In this document: in pieces, positions 7,332-15,326 of the stretch
How positions within the stretch are numbered: position 1 is the stretch's first letter
Layout of the letters: every line of letters begins with the position of its first letter
The notes under the pieces: model-generated
What the model saw: only the letters and a program-made list of their open reading frames with translations
Told to the model about the DNA's origin: nothing
The model's database searches: none
NCBI RefSeq assembly: GCF_029351045.1
Contig: NZ_JARKIN010000001.1
Location: forward strand, 6,231,001-6,295,000
Length of the DNA stretch: 64,000 bases
Reading direction: 5' to 3'
DNA from: Streptomyces sp. WMMB303
Lineage (GTDB): Bacteria; Actinomycetota; Actinomycetes; Streptomycetales; Streptomycetaceae
Made by a program: the position numbers and the translations under genes

Positions 7332-7979
7332 GTGGCAGGCGACGACGTGGCCGACGCACTGGCGGCGATGGGCCCCCGGCTGCGAGCCGCGCGCGAACAC
7401 CGCGGCGCCACGCTCACCGGCGTCGGCTGCGCGACCGGCATCTCCCCGAGCACCCTGTCGCGGATCGAGACCGGCCGCCGCAAGCCCACCCTGGAAGTGG
7501 TGTTGCAGTTGGCGAAGGAGTACGGCGTCTCCCTGGAGGAACTGGCCGGCACCGCCCCCGTCTCCGCCCCTGCCGCCGAGCCTCGGCCCGCCGCCGCCCG
7601 GCGTTTCGGCGACGAGAAGGCAGTGCTGCCGCTGACCCGGTACGTCGGGGGCCTGCACGCCCACAAACACGTCCTGCCCGCCGTCCAGGACCCGCCCGCA
7701 CGCCCCCGGCAGGTCTCCCACGACGGCTGGGAGTGGCTGTGCGTCCTATACGGACGGCTGTGGCTCGCACTCGGCGGCCAGGACCTCGTCCTGAGTTCCG
7801 GAGACGTCGCCGAGTTCGACACCCGCACCCCGCACGGGGTCGCGAACGCCGGCATCGGCGGCCCGGTCGAATACCTGATCATGTTCGGGCCGCAGGGCGA
7901 GCGCCTCCGACCGCGCACCTCGCCCACGCCAGGGCCCGGACCCGGGCCCTGGCCCGAATCGGACTCAGGAGCGAGGTAG
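7332..7979 (+). CDS. XRE-family regulator with C-terminal cupin domain
   Basis: 215 residues from GTG 7332 (GTG 7347 is an alternative). The N-terminal helix-turn-helix (about residues 17-75) reads LRAAREHRGATLTGVG, then ISPSTLSRIETGRRKPTLEV. The C-terminal half is a small cupin barrel: WEWLCVLYGRLWLALGGQDL, LSSGDVAEFDTRTPHGV, EYLIMFGP. Such single-domain sensors bind a small molecule in the cupin and control adjacent genes. The divergent epoxide-hydrolase-like gene is the obvious candidate target. The protein ends in a Pro/Gly-rich tail. Confidence 0.9.
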   Translation: MAGDDVADALAAMGPRLRAAREHRGATLTGVGCATGISPSTLSRIETGRRKPTLEVVLQLAKEYGVSLEELAGTAPVSAPAAEPRPAAARRFGDEKAVLPLTRYVGGLHAHKHVLPAVQDPPARPRQVSHDGWEWLCVLYGRLWLALGGQDLVLSSGDVAEFDTRTPHGVANAGIGGPVEYLIMFGPQGERLRPRTSPTPGPGPGPWPESDSGAR

Positions 7980-8058
7980 CAAGCCGCCCTGGACGAGACC
8001 TCTTCGTTGTCCTCGCCGGCATCGGCACCCCCGAAAAGGGCCGGTAGCCTGCGTCACC

Positions 8059-8493
8059 ATGATGCGCTCTTGGATTCTGCCGATGCTGTTCGTGCTCAGT
8101 GGCACAGTCGTCGCAGTGACGCAGTTCTTCGAGGGGGACCCCGGCATCGCCGCAGCAATCCTGCTGGTCTTCCTGGCGCTCGGCGGTATGAACTCGCTCC
8201 TGATCTTCCCCAGGTCGATCGGCGAGCCGGAAGCACGACGCCGCAGCACGGACGACGGCCGACCGATCGTCTTCTGGCGGCCGGGCTGCGCCTACTGCAT
8301 ACGGCTGCGCTTCCGGCTGGGCCGCAGCGCCCGCCAGTTGCACTGGGTCAACATCTGGCGCGACCCGGCCGGAGCCGCAGCAGTGAGAGCAGCCAACGAC
8401 GGCAACGAGACCGTGCCGACCGTCGTAGTGGCGGGCCGGCCGCACACCAACCCCGGTCCTGACTGGGTGCGCGAACAGCTCCCTTCCACCTGA
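8059..8493 (+). CDS. Membrane-anchored glutaredoxin/mycoredoxin-like protein
   Basis: 144 residues. Two N-terminal transmembrane helices (WILPMLFVLSGTVVAVTQFF and a GIAAAILLVFLALGG segment) are followed by a thioredoxin-fold glutaredoxin domain with VFWRPGCAYCIRLRFRL, the cis-Pro loop ETVPTVVVAG and a short C-terminal helix. The CxxC motif is CAYC; soluble mycoredoxins usually have CPYC. By family, it would reduce mixed disulfides with mycothiol. The predicted topology leaves the active site on the side following helix 2. It is a single gene, and ATG 8062 is an equally possible start. Confidence 0.8.
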   Translation: MMRSWILPMLFVLSGTVVAVTQFFEGDPGIAAAILLVFLALGGMNSLLIFPRSIGEPEARRRSTDDGRPIVFWRPGCAYCIRLRFRLGRSARQLHWVNIWRDPAGAAAVRAANDGNETVPTVVVAGRPHTNPGPDWVREQLPST

Positions 8494-8556
8494 CCGGAAC
8501 CCGCGCCTACAGCGAGGCGCCCGAAGCCACAAGCGCACAGGGGCCAGAGCACGAGC

Positions 8557-9618
8557 TCAGTTGATGGCTTGGATTTCCTGGACGGTGACGTCCTGCCGGC
8601 CGCCGAACTCGCCGTTCGGCAAGTCCTCGGCACCCGCACCGCCGCTGCCCTCCCACGACGCCGACCACGTCAGCGTCGAACGCAACGTATAACTCCCCCC
8701 GCCCCGAGTGGCTTGCAGATACGTCACCCCGCACGGCGGCGCCTTCTTCCCACTGCCCTTCACATACTCCGTGCCGATGCTGCCGTCATCCTCGACTCCG
8801 CATTCACCCGAACCCGGATGCAGCCTCGCACTGTCCGTGCCCGGATCCAGCCTCAGCGCCTCCGGCACCACCGTCGTCCGCGCCCAGATCTCCCGGCCCC
8901 CACCCAGATCCACCGACGCCCGCACCGACAACTTCCTGTAGCGGCCCTCATCCAGCCACACCCACGTCGGCAGATTCACCGTCTGCCGACCCGCCGGATT
9001 CATCTCCACCCGCGTATCCGGCACCCTGATCCGCGCATACGCCAGCTTCGAGAGGATCTGCGGACTGATCGCGTTCTCCACATCCGGCACCTCCCCGTTC
9101 TCCACCCAGAACGGCAACTCGGTGCAGGACTGGGCCTTCGCCGCATCCTTCTCATCCGGATTCGGCACCGCCGCCCAGAACTGCCCCTCCCCCTCCTTGT
9201 CCAGATTATAGTTGTCGTAATCCCGCGACTCATACTTCTCCCGAATCGCCAGATCCGTATCCTGCTTCTGCCCACCATTATCCGGATCCCGACCCGTCAC
9301 CGAAAACGGCGAATCATCAATCTTCTCCCTCAACTCCCCAGGAGAATACCTCGGCGCATACCAACACGGCGGCGGCGACCAATCCCCACCCGGAACCGAA
9401 AGATTCCCACCCCCACCCTTACTGCTGCCACCCGCACCACTACCGGAATAACTGACCTCCCGACCCCCACGAGCTCCAGCCGCCGCCTCACCGTTATTGA
9501 AGCTACCCAGGGAAGAATTCGAGTGCTCGTCCCCAGCCCAAGCAGGCGACACACTTCCGACGAAACTTCCCATTACCAGGGAGATCGCGAGAAGTCGCAA
9601 CGCAATCAGCCTTCGCAT
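8557..9618 (-). CDS. Secreted protein of unknown function, paired with a lipoprotein
   Basis: 353 residues with a Sec signal peptide (MRRLIALRLLAISLVMGSFV, cleavage expected after SPAWA). A low-complexity Gly/Ser segment follows (residues about 35-75), then a mature domain with scattered Cys residues (PPPCWYAP, AQSCTELPFW, GECGVEDD, PPCGVTYLQA) and a beta-rich C-terminus (YTLRSTLTWSASWEG, GRQDVTVQEIQAIN). Homologous proteins in streptomycetes are sometimes mislabelled enoyl reductase; I see no Rossmann motif. Its start overlaps the end of the upstream lipoprotein gene by 13 nt. Codons such as AAT and TAT are more frequent here than in the neighbours, which suggests acquired or fast-evolving DNA. 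Confidence 0.75.
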   Translation of the reverse strand: MRRLIALRLLAISLVMGSFVGSVSPAWAGDEHSNSSLGSFNNGEAAAGARGGREVSYSGSGAGGSSKGGGGNLSVPGGDWSPPPCWYAPRYSPGELREKIDDSPFSVTGRDPDNGGQKQDTDLAIREKYESRDYDNYNLDKEGEGQFWAAVPNPDEKDAAKAQSCTELPFWVENGEVPDVENAISPQILSKLAYARIRVPDTRVEMNPAGRQTVNLPTWVWLDEGRYRKLSVRASVDLGGGREIWARTTVVPEALRLDPGTDSARLHPGSGECGVEDDGSIGTEYVKGSGKKAPPCGVTYLQATRGGGSYTLRSTLTWSASWEGSGGAGAEDLPNGEFGGRQDVTVQEIQAIN

Positions 9619-10298
9619 TTCTTCTTGCCCTCTCCCTCAAAGACAAACGTCCGAGCCTTCCAGATCCCCTGAGGTTCTTCCGGCTTCTGCATGACCAACG
9701 AGAGGCGCATGAAGTCACCCTCACTCACCTCTGTGCGACGAACTTTCCCGCTCTTGATTTCCTTGCTGAAGAACTTCCGCTGATCCATACAGAAAGAAAC
9801 TTCAACTAGTCCCGAGTTGGCTACGTCGCCGATCTCAGCGTGGGAGAAGCGTTCCTTGCCGGTGACGGAGAGACTGTCCTTCACATCGGCCTTCACCTTC
9901 TTGACCGCAGCCTGCTCTGCTGTCTGCAACGGAACCACATGTCGGGCCAGCACCGGATCTTGAGGATCCTGCTTCACAGTGCCGTGATTCATCGCCCGCA
10001 TATAGTCAGCGGCGCCGGCCAGCGCGGCGGCCTTGTCCGGGTCCGACGGCTGGTCCCAGTCGAACACCATCTCAAGGTCATCCGGCAACTCGATGTCGGA
10101 CGTACGGAAATCACCCGCCGCATCCTTCTCACCCGGCGAACTCTGCGCGGCACTCGGCGACTTCTTCCCCGCGTCCTCCGCACCGTCGATCTTGCCGCTC
10201 TTCCCGTCACCGCCGTCACCCCCACCGCACCCGGAAACGAGCAGCGCGACGGCCGCCGCGACAGCGGCCAGCGGAACAGCAGAACGGGTCGGACGCAC
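9606..10298 (-). CDS. Lipoprotein of unknown function
   Basis: 230 residues from GTG 10298, with GGGAG about 8 nt upstream. The N-terminal signal ends in the lipobox LLVSGCGGG (lipidated Cys), then an acidic linker to about residue 70 and a globular domain containing FDWDQPSDPDKAAALAGAAD and YMRAMNHGTVKQD. The C-terminal half (LVEVSFCMDQRKFFSKEI, MRLSLVMQKPEEPQGIWKAR) looks like the NTF2-like association domains of cell-surface lipoproteins, but this is a weak impression. First gene of a two-gene operon with the secreted protein, overlapping it by 13 nt. Probably a surface pair acting together; function unknown. Confidence 0.75.
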   Translation of the reverse strand: MRPTRSAVPLAAVAAAVALLVSGCGGGDGGDGKSGKIDGAEDAGKKSPSAAQSSPGEKDAAGDFRTSDIELPDDLEMVFDWDQPSDPDKAAALAGAADYMRAMNHGTVKQDPQDPVLARHVVPLQTAEQAAVKKVKADVKDSLSVTGKERFSHAEIGDVANSGLVEVSFCMDQRKFFSKEIKSGKVRRTEVSEGDFMRLSLVMQKPEEPQGIWKARTFVFEGEGKKKCEG

Positions 10299-10459
10299 AA
10301 CAAACTCCCGGTAGCATCAGGTAACTGTCGTGCACCTGACGGTAGCAGCGCACCCCGCACCCCACCCAGCGACTTCAACAGCGGGAAGCGGAGCACAACG
10401 GTCCCGCCCGAAGGACGACTTCGCCGCGTGGGCGCCCCGTGGAGAGTCGGCGTCGGGGG

Positions 10460-10882
10460 TCAGGTCCTGGCCACCGCGTGCGGGGCACGTTCCGAGGAGG
10501 AGCCCGGCGACGGCTCTCCGGCGTCGGCTCCCAGTGCCACGATGCGGTTGTCCGCGTCCACGTGCACCACACGCGGTTGCAGGGAGCGGGCCTCGGCGTC
10601 GTCGACCTGCGCGTAGCTGATCAGGATGACCAGGTCGCCGGGGTGCACCAGATGGGCGGCGGCACCGTTGATGCCGATGACACCCGAGCCCGGTTCGCCC
10701 TCGATGACGTAGGTCTCCAGCCGGGAGCCGTTGGTGATGTCGACGATGTGGACCAGTTCCCCGGGGAGCAGGTCGGCGGCGGACATCAGCTCCGCGTCGA
10801 TCGTGACCGAGCCGACGTAGTGCAGGTCGGCCTGGGTCACGGTGGCGCGGTGGATCTTGGACTTGAACATCGTGCGCAGCAT
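10460..10882 (-). CDS. panD: Aspartate 1-decarboxylase (pantothenate pathway)
   Basis: 140 residues. The proenzyme self-cleaves between Gly24 and Ser25 (HYVGSVTID) to form the catalytic pyruvoyl group. It decarboxylates L-aspartate to beta-alanine for pantothenate and coenzyme A. Family motifs KSKIHRATVT, INGAAAHLV and DLVILISYAQV are present. The ATG at 10882 follows GGAGTGA; the longer frame upstream has no support. The C-terminal 20 residues are a Ser/Glu-rich extension. The gene is a single unit on the minus strand. Confidence 0.97.
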   Translation of the reverse strand: MLRTMFKSKIHRATVTQADLHYVGSVTIDAELMSAADLLPGELVHIVDITNGSRLETYVIEGEPGSGVIGINGAAAHLVHPGDLVILISYAQVDDAEARSLQPRVVHVDADNRIVALGADAGEPSPGSSSERAPHAVART

Positions 10883-11042
10883 GGCGTCACTCCAGGATGT
10901 GTGCTCCCTGCCCGCAGTGCCGCAGGTCAAGGGCGTTCCGTGGTCGAGTCGGGTTCAGGGTACTACGCGGTAGGGGCAGAGCGCCCGGCCGCGCAGCGCC
11001 CGACGGCGGCAGCGCCCCACGGCGGGAGGGCCCTGCTGGGAC

Positions 11043-12083
11043 CTACGCCGACTCCCGGACCACCAGCTCCGGAGCGAAGATCTCGGAGGCCGGTTCGGTG
11101 CGGTCGCCGCGGATGTGCTCGTCCAGCAGGCGGGCCATCGCGGCGGCCATCTGCTCGACGGGCTGGCGCACGGTGGTCAGCGGGGGTCGGCAGGTGGCGG
11201 CGGCGCTGGAGTCGTCGAGGCCGACGACCGCGACGTCCCGCGGGATGCGCCGGCCCCGCTCCCGCAGCACCTCGCAGGCGCCCTGGGCCATCAGGTCGTT
11301 CGCGGCGAACACCCCGTCCAGGTCGGGGTGCTCGTCCAGCAGGGCCGCCATGGCCGTTCTGCCGCTGTCGAGCGTGAAGGCGCCCTCGGCCACCGGCACG
11401 CTGGGGTGCCCGCGGCGGGCCATCGTGCCGCGGAATCCGGCGAGCCGCTCCTGGCTCGCGGCGACGGCCAGCGGCCCGGCGATCGTGACGCCGCGGCGGC
11501 AGCCGCGGGCCAGCAGTCGCTCGGCGGCCAGGTGTCCGCCGTCCCGGTGGGCGAGGTCGACGCAGCTGAGCGGGAGCGGCCGGGCCGGGCGGGCGAAGAG
11601 GACGGCGGGCAGCTCGGCCTCGGCGAGCAGCGGCGGCAGCGCGTCCTCGGCGTGGGTGGAGACCACCAGCGCACCGTCCGCGCGGCCCTGGCGCAGGTAG
11701 GCGACGACGTCCCGGCGGGCCTCGGGGGTCTCGGCGAACATCAGGACGGGGTACATCGAGCGCGGGCGCAGATAGCCGGTGACGCCCGCCACCACGCGGC
11801 CGAAGAACGGGTCGGAGAACACCCGGGAGGCGAAGGCGTCCTGCGCCTCGTCGGAGACGTCCCCGGCGCCGGAGACGACGAGGGCCACCGTCTCGGTGCG
11901 CCGGGTCACCAGCGAGCGGGCGGCGCGGTTGGGCGCGTACCCGGTCCGTGCGACAGCCTGCCGGACCAGGTCCTGGATGGCGGGATCCACGTTGCGGACG
12001 CCGTTGACGACGCGGGAGACCGTCGCACGGGAGACACCCGCCTCCCGTGCGACGTCCTCCAAGGTCGGAACCCGGCTGCTCAT
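11043..12083 (-). CDS. LacI-family transcriptional regulator of the beta-glucan locus
   Basis: 346 residues from ATG 12083. The N-terminal helix-turn-helix TLEDVAREAGVSRATVSRVV and hinge GYAPNRAARSLVTRRT are followed by a periplasmic-binding-protein-like ligand domain (VALVVSGAGD, GVFAANDLMAQGACEVL, VAVVGLDDSSAAATCRPPLT, TVRQPVEQMAAAMARLL). The gene lies just downstream of the DUF1996-glycosidase operon. It has an AGAGCGCTCT palindrome 36 bp before its start, suggesting autoregulation. Similar palindromes lie in front of both enzyme transcription units. By analogy with CebR of Streptomyces (also LacI, operator TGGGAGCGCTCCCA), it likely responds to an oligosaccharide. Confidence 0.92.
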   Translation of the reverse strand: MSSRVPTLEDVAREAGVSRATVSRVVNGVRNVDPAIQDLVRQAVARTGYAPNRAARSLVTRRTETVALVVSGAGDVSDEAQDAFASRVFSDPFFGRVVAGVTGYLRPRSMYPVLMFAETPEARRDVVAYLRQGRADGALVVSTHAEDALPPLLAEAELPAVLFARPARPLPLSCVDLAHRDGGHLAAERLLARGCRRGVTIAGPLAVAASQERLAGFRGTMARRGHPSVPVAEGAFTLDSGRTAMAALLDEHPDLDGVFAANDLMAQGACEVLRERGRRIPRDVAVVGLDDSSAAATCRPPLTTVRQPVEQMAAAMARLLDEHIRGDRTEPASEIFAPELVVRESA

Positions 12084-12118
12084 GCCCGGCACCCTAGCGG
12101 CGGAGGCACCCGCCGTAT

Positions 12119-12128
12119 AGAGCGCTCT
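12119..12128. promoter_or_regulatory. LacI operator, site 1 (regulator promoter)
   Basis: Perfect palindrome AGAGC|GCTCT upstream of the LacI gene. It matches the cores at 15062-15075 and 15311-15326. Inferred autoregulatory site. Confidence 0.7.
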
Positions 12129-12221
12129 CCGGAATGCCGGCGCCACTGCCCCGGTGCCGTCCGCGACCGCGGGCCCCGCGAGGGAACACCGGCCTGCCCG
12201 GCCCCCGCCGCCTCCCCCTCG

Positions 12222-14015
12222 TCAGGTGTAGACGCCGAATTCGTAGAGCGAGTATCCCCAACCGGTGCCGCGCTGCGTCCCGTGGACGCGGACGTAGCGG
12301 CCGGTGCCGGAGACGTCGAGGTCGTCGACTCCGCCGTCGCCTCCGGTGACCTCGCGTACGGTGCGCCAGTTCCGGCCGTCGTCGGAGGTCTGGACGGTGT
12401 ACTCGGTCGCGTAGGAGGTCTCCCAGACGAGTTGCACGTGCCGGAACGCGGTGCGGGCGCCGAGGTCGACGCTCAGCCACTGCGGGTCGCTCCAGTCGCT
12501 CGCCCAGCGGGTGGTGAGGTCGCCGTCCACGGCGTCGGCGGCGGTGCAGGGGCAGTCGCCGCCGCCCTGCTGCTCCGAGGAGGCAGTCGCCGGGGCGCCG
12601 AGGGCCGCGTTTGTGCCGTCGACGTCCGGCGGGACGACGCGTACGGAGCGGGACTCCACGCCGACGTTGCCCTTGCCGTCCGTGGCCTTGACGTACATCT
12701 TCCACACGCCCGGCCGGTCGGGTGCGGTGACCCGGAGCCGGCCGCCGCCGAGGTCGGACGCGGGCAGCGGGGTGAGTTGATTGCTCTCGTCGAGGTACTT
12801 GCTGTTGCTGAGCACTTCGTAGGAGAGCGGATCGCCGTCCGGGTCGGTCGCCCGCACCGCCAGGGTCAGTTCGCCGCCGGCCGACACCCGGGAGGGGTCG
12901 CCTTCGACGGACATCCCGGAGATGACCGGCGGGGTGTTGTCGCCGTCGGTGGCGGCGCCGTACGCCCGTTTGACGGCGTAGTAGGAGAGCCGCTTCTGGC
13001 CTGCGGGCAGCAGGTTGAACCAGATCCCGCCGAAGTCGTACTCGGTGCCGTAGTGGAACATCGTCGCGCCCAGCGCCACACCCCGGTGCCCGGTCACGCA
13101 GTTCCACGCCGCGGTGTAGCCCTCGGCCTTGGCCTGGTCCGTGGGTTCCCGGGGGACGCCGTTGGCATCGTCGGGCACTTCCCATTCGCCGGGTGGGCCG
13201 GTCTCGGTGACGATGTAGGGCTTGGTGTAGCCGCCCTGCTCCCAGGCGGACCGGATACCGCACACGTCCTGGTAGGCGTTGACGGCGTACAGGTCCAGAT
13301 CGGGTGCGTTCTCCTTGTAGTACGGCCAGGCGCCGGTCCACGCGTCGGTCGAGGTGACGGGGTGGTCCGGGTCGAGGGAGTGGATGTGCACGGCGACGTC
13401 GTTGACGAAGGAGGTGTAGGCGTCGCGCTGCGCTTCGAGCGCGACGCCGCTGTAGCAGTTCTGCAGCCCGAGCACGGACTCGTTGCCGACGTTCCACATG
13501 AGCACGCCCGGGTGGTCCTTGTACGCGTCGACCCAGGTGGTGAACTCCTCCAGCATGCTGCTCTTGTAGCCGTCGTCGGTCACGTAGTCCACGCAGCCGC
13601 CGCTGCCGGGGCCGCCGCCGGGCTGGAGCCAGAATCCGGCGACGACCTTGATGTCGTTGGCCGCGGCCGCGTCCAGCAGCGGCTTGCTGGTGGCGTCGGT
13701 GCCCCAGGTGCGGATCGTGTTGACGCCCATGGAGCGCAGGTCGGGCAGATACTTCCCGGCGTCGGAGACGGCGGGCCCCCAGGTGAGGCCCTTGACCCGA
13801 TAGGGGATGCCGTCCACGGTCAACTGCCAGTCGCCCTGGTCGCCGGTCACCTCGACGACGCTGCCCGCCGCCTGCGCCTGCTGCGCGGGCAGTGCGAGCG
13901 CTCCGGCGGCCAGCGCCCCGGCGACGAGCGGCGCCGCGAGACGCCGGACGAGGGGCGCCGGGACGAGACGGCGGGCGACGGGGGCCGCCCCACGGCGGAT
14001 GCGGAATCCGGTCAT
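12222..14015 (-). CDS. Secreted TIM-barrel glycoside hydrolase with Ig-like and discoidin (CBM32-like) domains
   Basis: 597 residues. A Sec/Tat-like signal (RLVPAPLVRRLAAPLVAGAL, cleavage near AQA at about 49) precedes a catalytic (beta/alpha)8 domain (about 55-370) with YRVKGLTWGP, GVNTIRTWGTDA, the acid/base motif MWNVGNES and the putative nucleophile motif YIVTETGPPGEWE. An Ig/cadherin-like domain follows (TPPVISGMSV, VRATDPDGDPLSYEV), then a C-terminal F5/8-type sugar-binding domain (ATASSEQQG, TTRWASDWSDPQWLSVDLG). The fold is GH2/GH5-like, resembling beta-glucanases and glucanosyltransferases; the exact family is unsure. Its ATG overlaps the stop of the DUF1996 gene (ATGA). LacI-controlled by inference. 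Confidence 0.85.
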   Translation of the reverse strand: MTGFRIRRGAAPVARRLVPAPLVRRLAAPLVAGALAAGALALPAQQAQAAGSVVEVTGDQGDWQLTVDGIPYRVKGLTWGPAVSDAGKYLPDLRSMGVNTIRTWGTDATSKPLLDAAAANDIKVVAGFWLQPGGGPGSGGCVDYVTDDGYKSSMLEEFTTWVDAYKDHPGVLMWNVGNESVLGLQNCYSGVALEAQRDAYTSFVNDVAVHIHSLDPDHPVTSTDAWTGAWPYYKENAPDLDLYAVNAYQDVCGIRSAWEQGGYTKPYIVTETGPPGEWEVPDDANGVPREPTDQAKAEGYTAAWNCVTGHRGVALGATMFHYGTEYDFGGIWFNLLPAGQKRLSYYAVKRAYGAATDGDNTPPVISGMSVEGDPSRVSAGGELTLAVRATDPDGDPLSYEVLSNSKYLDESNQLTPLPASDLGGGRLRVTAPDRPGVWKMYVKATDGKGNVGVESRSVRVVPPDVDGTNAALGAPATASSEQQGGGDCPCTAADAVDGDLTTRWASDWSDPQWLSVDLGARTAFRHVQLVWETSYATEYTVQTSDDGRNWRTVREVTGGDGGVDDLDVSGTGRYVRVHGTQRGTGWGYSLYEFGVYT

Positions 14016-14998
14016 GGTGCGGCCACCTCCGCGGGCAGTTCGTAGTCCTCGTTCAGGGCCGCGCCTTCCTCGGGATGCGTCTGGTCGTAGCCGCGTGCGT
14101 CGCACTGGAGGCCGCCGACGATGCAGTGGTCGACCAGGGCGTCGAGGGTGGCGCCGTCCCAGGCGTTGAAGAAGTCGTAGTGGAAGGAGTAGCTGGGGCC
14201 GCTGGCCAGCCGTGCGGCGGAGAGGTCGCCGTTGACGGGGAAGGCCATCTTGAACTCGATCATCGGCAGCGCGACCGGATGGTCGGCGGGGCAGACGTTG
14301 TCGTTCGTGCCCTCCTTGACCACCGGATACGCCATGTGGCTGCGGTGGTCGGCGGAGTCGAGGGAGGAGCCGTCCCAGCAGCTCGGCGCCTGGAGGCGGA
14401 TGTTGAGCTGCACGTCCGCGCGGTCGGGGCAGTCGGTGGGGAACTCGGTGTTGAAGTAGCTGTCCCCGCACTCCCAGCCCTCGACGTACCCGGGGTGGTC
14501 GCGGAAGTCCTGCGGGCTCTGCGCCGGGCTGCCCACGACGAACCGCAGCCCCTTCGGGAAGGGGCGGACGCTGGTGTAGTCGGTGACACCGGCTTTGTAG
14601 TAGATGGTCTGCGGACCGACGGGCAGGATCGGCCGGTCACCGTCGAAGAGGGTGGGCATCCAGTACGCCGACTTGTCGCCGGGCGCCTTGCAGGTGGTGC
14701 CGCCCGCGTCGAGCGAGTCGGCGGTGCTGTCGGCGTCGGTGGTGGTGTTGCCCATGAAGGTGTGGTTGTGGGACGCGCCGGGCTGTCCGGGGAAGACGAT
14801 CGGGTCGTCCGGGCCGGTGTGGCTGACCGCGCAGTTGGCCTGGAACTCGTGGAAGTAGCGGTGCGGCGGCTGAACTGGGGCGGTTTCGGCCCCGGACGCG
14901 GGTCCGGCTCCGAACGCGGTCCCGGTCGCGCCGAGTGCCGCCAGCAGTAGCGCGACCACGAGCAGCGTTCCCGAGCGGTACGTCGATCTCCGTGCCAT
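14012..14998 (-). CDS. Secreted DUF1996 protein
   Basis: 328 residues from ATG 14998 with AGGAGGG 5 nt upstream. The signal peptide covers about residues 1-35 (SGTLLVVALLLAALGATGTA). The DUF1996 domain fills the rest: FHEFQANCAVSHTGPDDPIV, FPGQPGASHNHTFMGN, SAYWMPTLFDGD, NIRLQAPSCWDG, DHRSHMAYPV, PMIEFKMAFPV. It has conserved His and Cys residues. DUF1996 occurs in secreted fungal and bacterial proteins, often with glucan-binding or glycosidase domains; its activity is not established in general. First gene of a two-gene operon with the glycosidase, behind a TTGACA promoter and a LacI-type palindrome. Confidence 0.9.
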   Translation of the reverse strand: MARRSTYRSGTLLVVALLLAALGATGTAFGAGPASGAETAPVQPPHRYFHEFQANCAVSHTGPDDPIVFPGQPGASHNHTFMGNTTTDADSTADSLDAGGTTCKAPGDKSAYWMPTLFDGDRPILPVGPQTIYYKAGVTDYTSVRPFPKGLRFVVGSPAQSPQDFRDHPGYVEGWECGDSYFNTEFPTDCPDRADVQLNIRLQAPSCWDGSSLDSADHRSHMAYPVVKEGTNDNVCPADHPVALPMIEFKMAFPVNGDLSAARLASGPSYSFHYDFFNAWDGATLDALVDHCIVGGLQCDARGYDQTHPEEGAALNEDYELPAEVAAP

Positions 14999-15061
14999 GG
15001 AGCCCTCCTGAAGGTGAGGGTGGGGGGCGGCGCGGCGAGCGGGTCGCCGCGCCGCTGGATC

Positions 15062-15075
15062 GGAAAGCGCTCTCC
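15062..15075. promoter_or_regulatory. LacI operator, site 2 (DUF1996-glycosidase promoter)
   Basis: GGAAAGC|GCTCTCC is a 14-bp palindrome with one mismatched pair. It lies just downstream of the minus-strand TTGACA/AACACT promoter, covering the expected transcription start. Confidence 0.7.
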
Positions 15076-15083
15076 CGTTCCGG

Positions 15084-15112
15084 AGTGTTGAGGCACGCGG
15101 CAGAGGTGTCAA
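15084..15112 (-). promoter_or_regulatory. Promoter of the DUF1996-glycosidase operon
   Basis: On the minus strand, TTGACA (15112-15107), a 17-bp spacer and AACACT (15089-15084). The -35 is a consensus match; the -10 is weak (3 of 6). The predicted start near 15077 falls on operator site 2. Confidence 0.6.
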
Positions 15113-15273
15113 GGAAGTGAACCAAAGGATCAGCAGGCTGGCCGCTCCGCACCTCGCGGCGTGCCGGCTCCTCCCACACGTTCCTACAGGTCAGCCCCGA
15201 ACTCCAGGACCGCGGCGCCCACATGGGCGACAACGGGTATCCGTCGGAACGCGCCAGCATTCCGTCACAACCC

Positions 15274-15302
15274 TTGACGTCCTGTACACACGGATGAACC
15301 AT
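15274..15302 (+). promoter_or_regulatory. Promoter of the GH55-like gene
   Basis: TTGACG (15274-15279), a 17-bp spacer and AACCAT (15297-15302). The architecture mirrors the divergent promoter, with operator site 3 starting at about +2. Confidence 0.5.
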
Positions 15303-15310
15303 TCAGCGGC

Positions 15311-15326
15311 GAGAGAGCGCTCCCTC
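15311..15326. promoter_or_regulatory. LacI operator, site 3 (GH55-like gene promoter)
   Basis: GAGAGAGC|GCTCCCTC is a 16-bp palindrome with one mismatched pair, located 40 bp before the GH55-like start codon. Confidence 0.7.

Noticed and set aside
11115..14045. Long plus-strand frame opposite the LacI, glycosidase and DUF1996 region
   Set aside because: Antisense shadow: Gly/Val/Arg/His-rich, no motif, and the opposite strand holds coherent families.
14016..14471. Extension of the glycosidase start to 14471
   Set aside because: It would overlap the DUF1996 gene in another frame; ATG 14015 with a signal peptide and ATGA coupling is much better supported.
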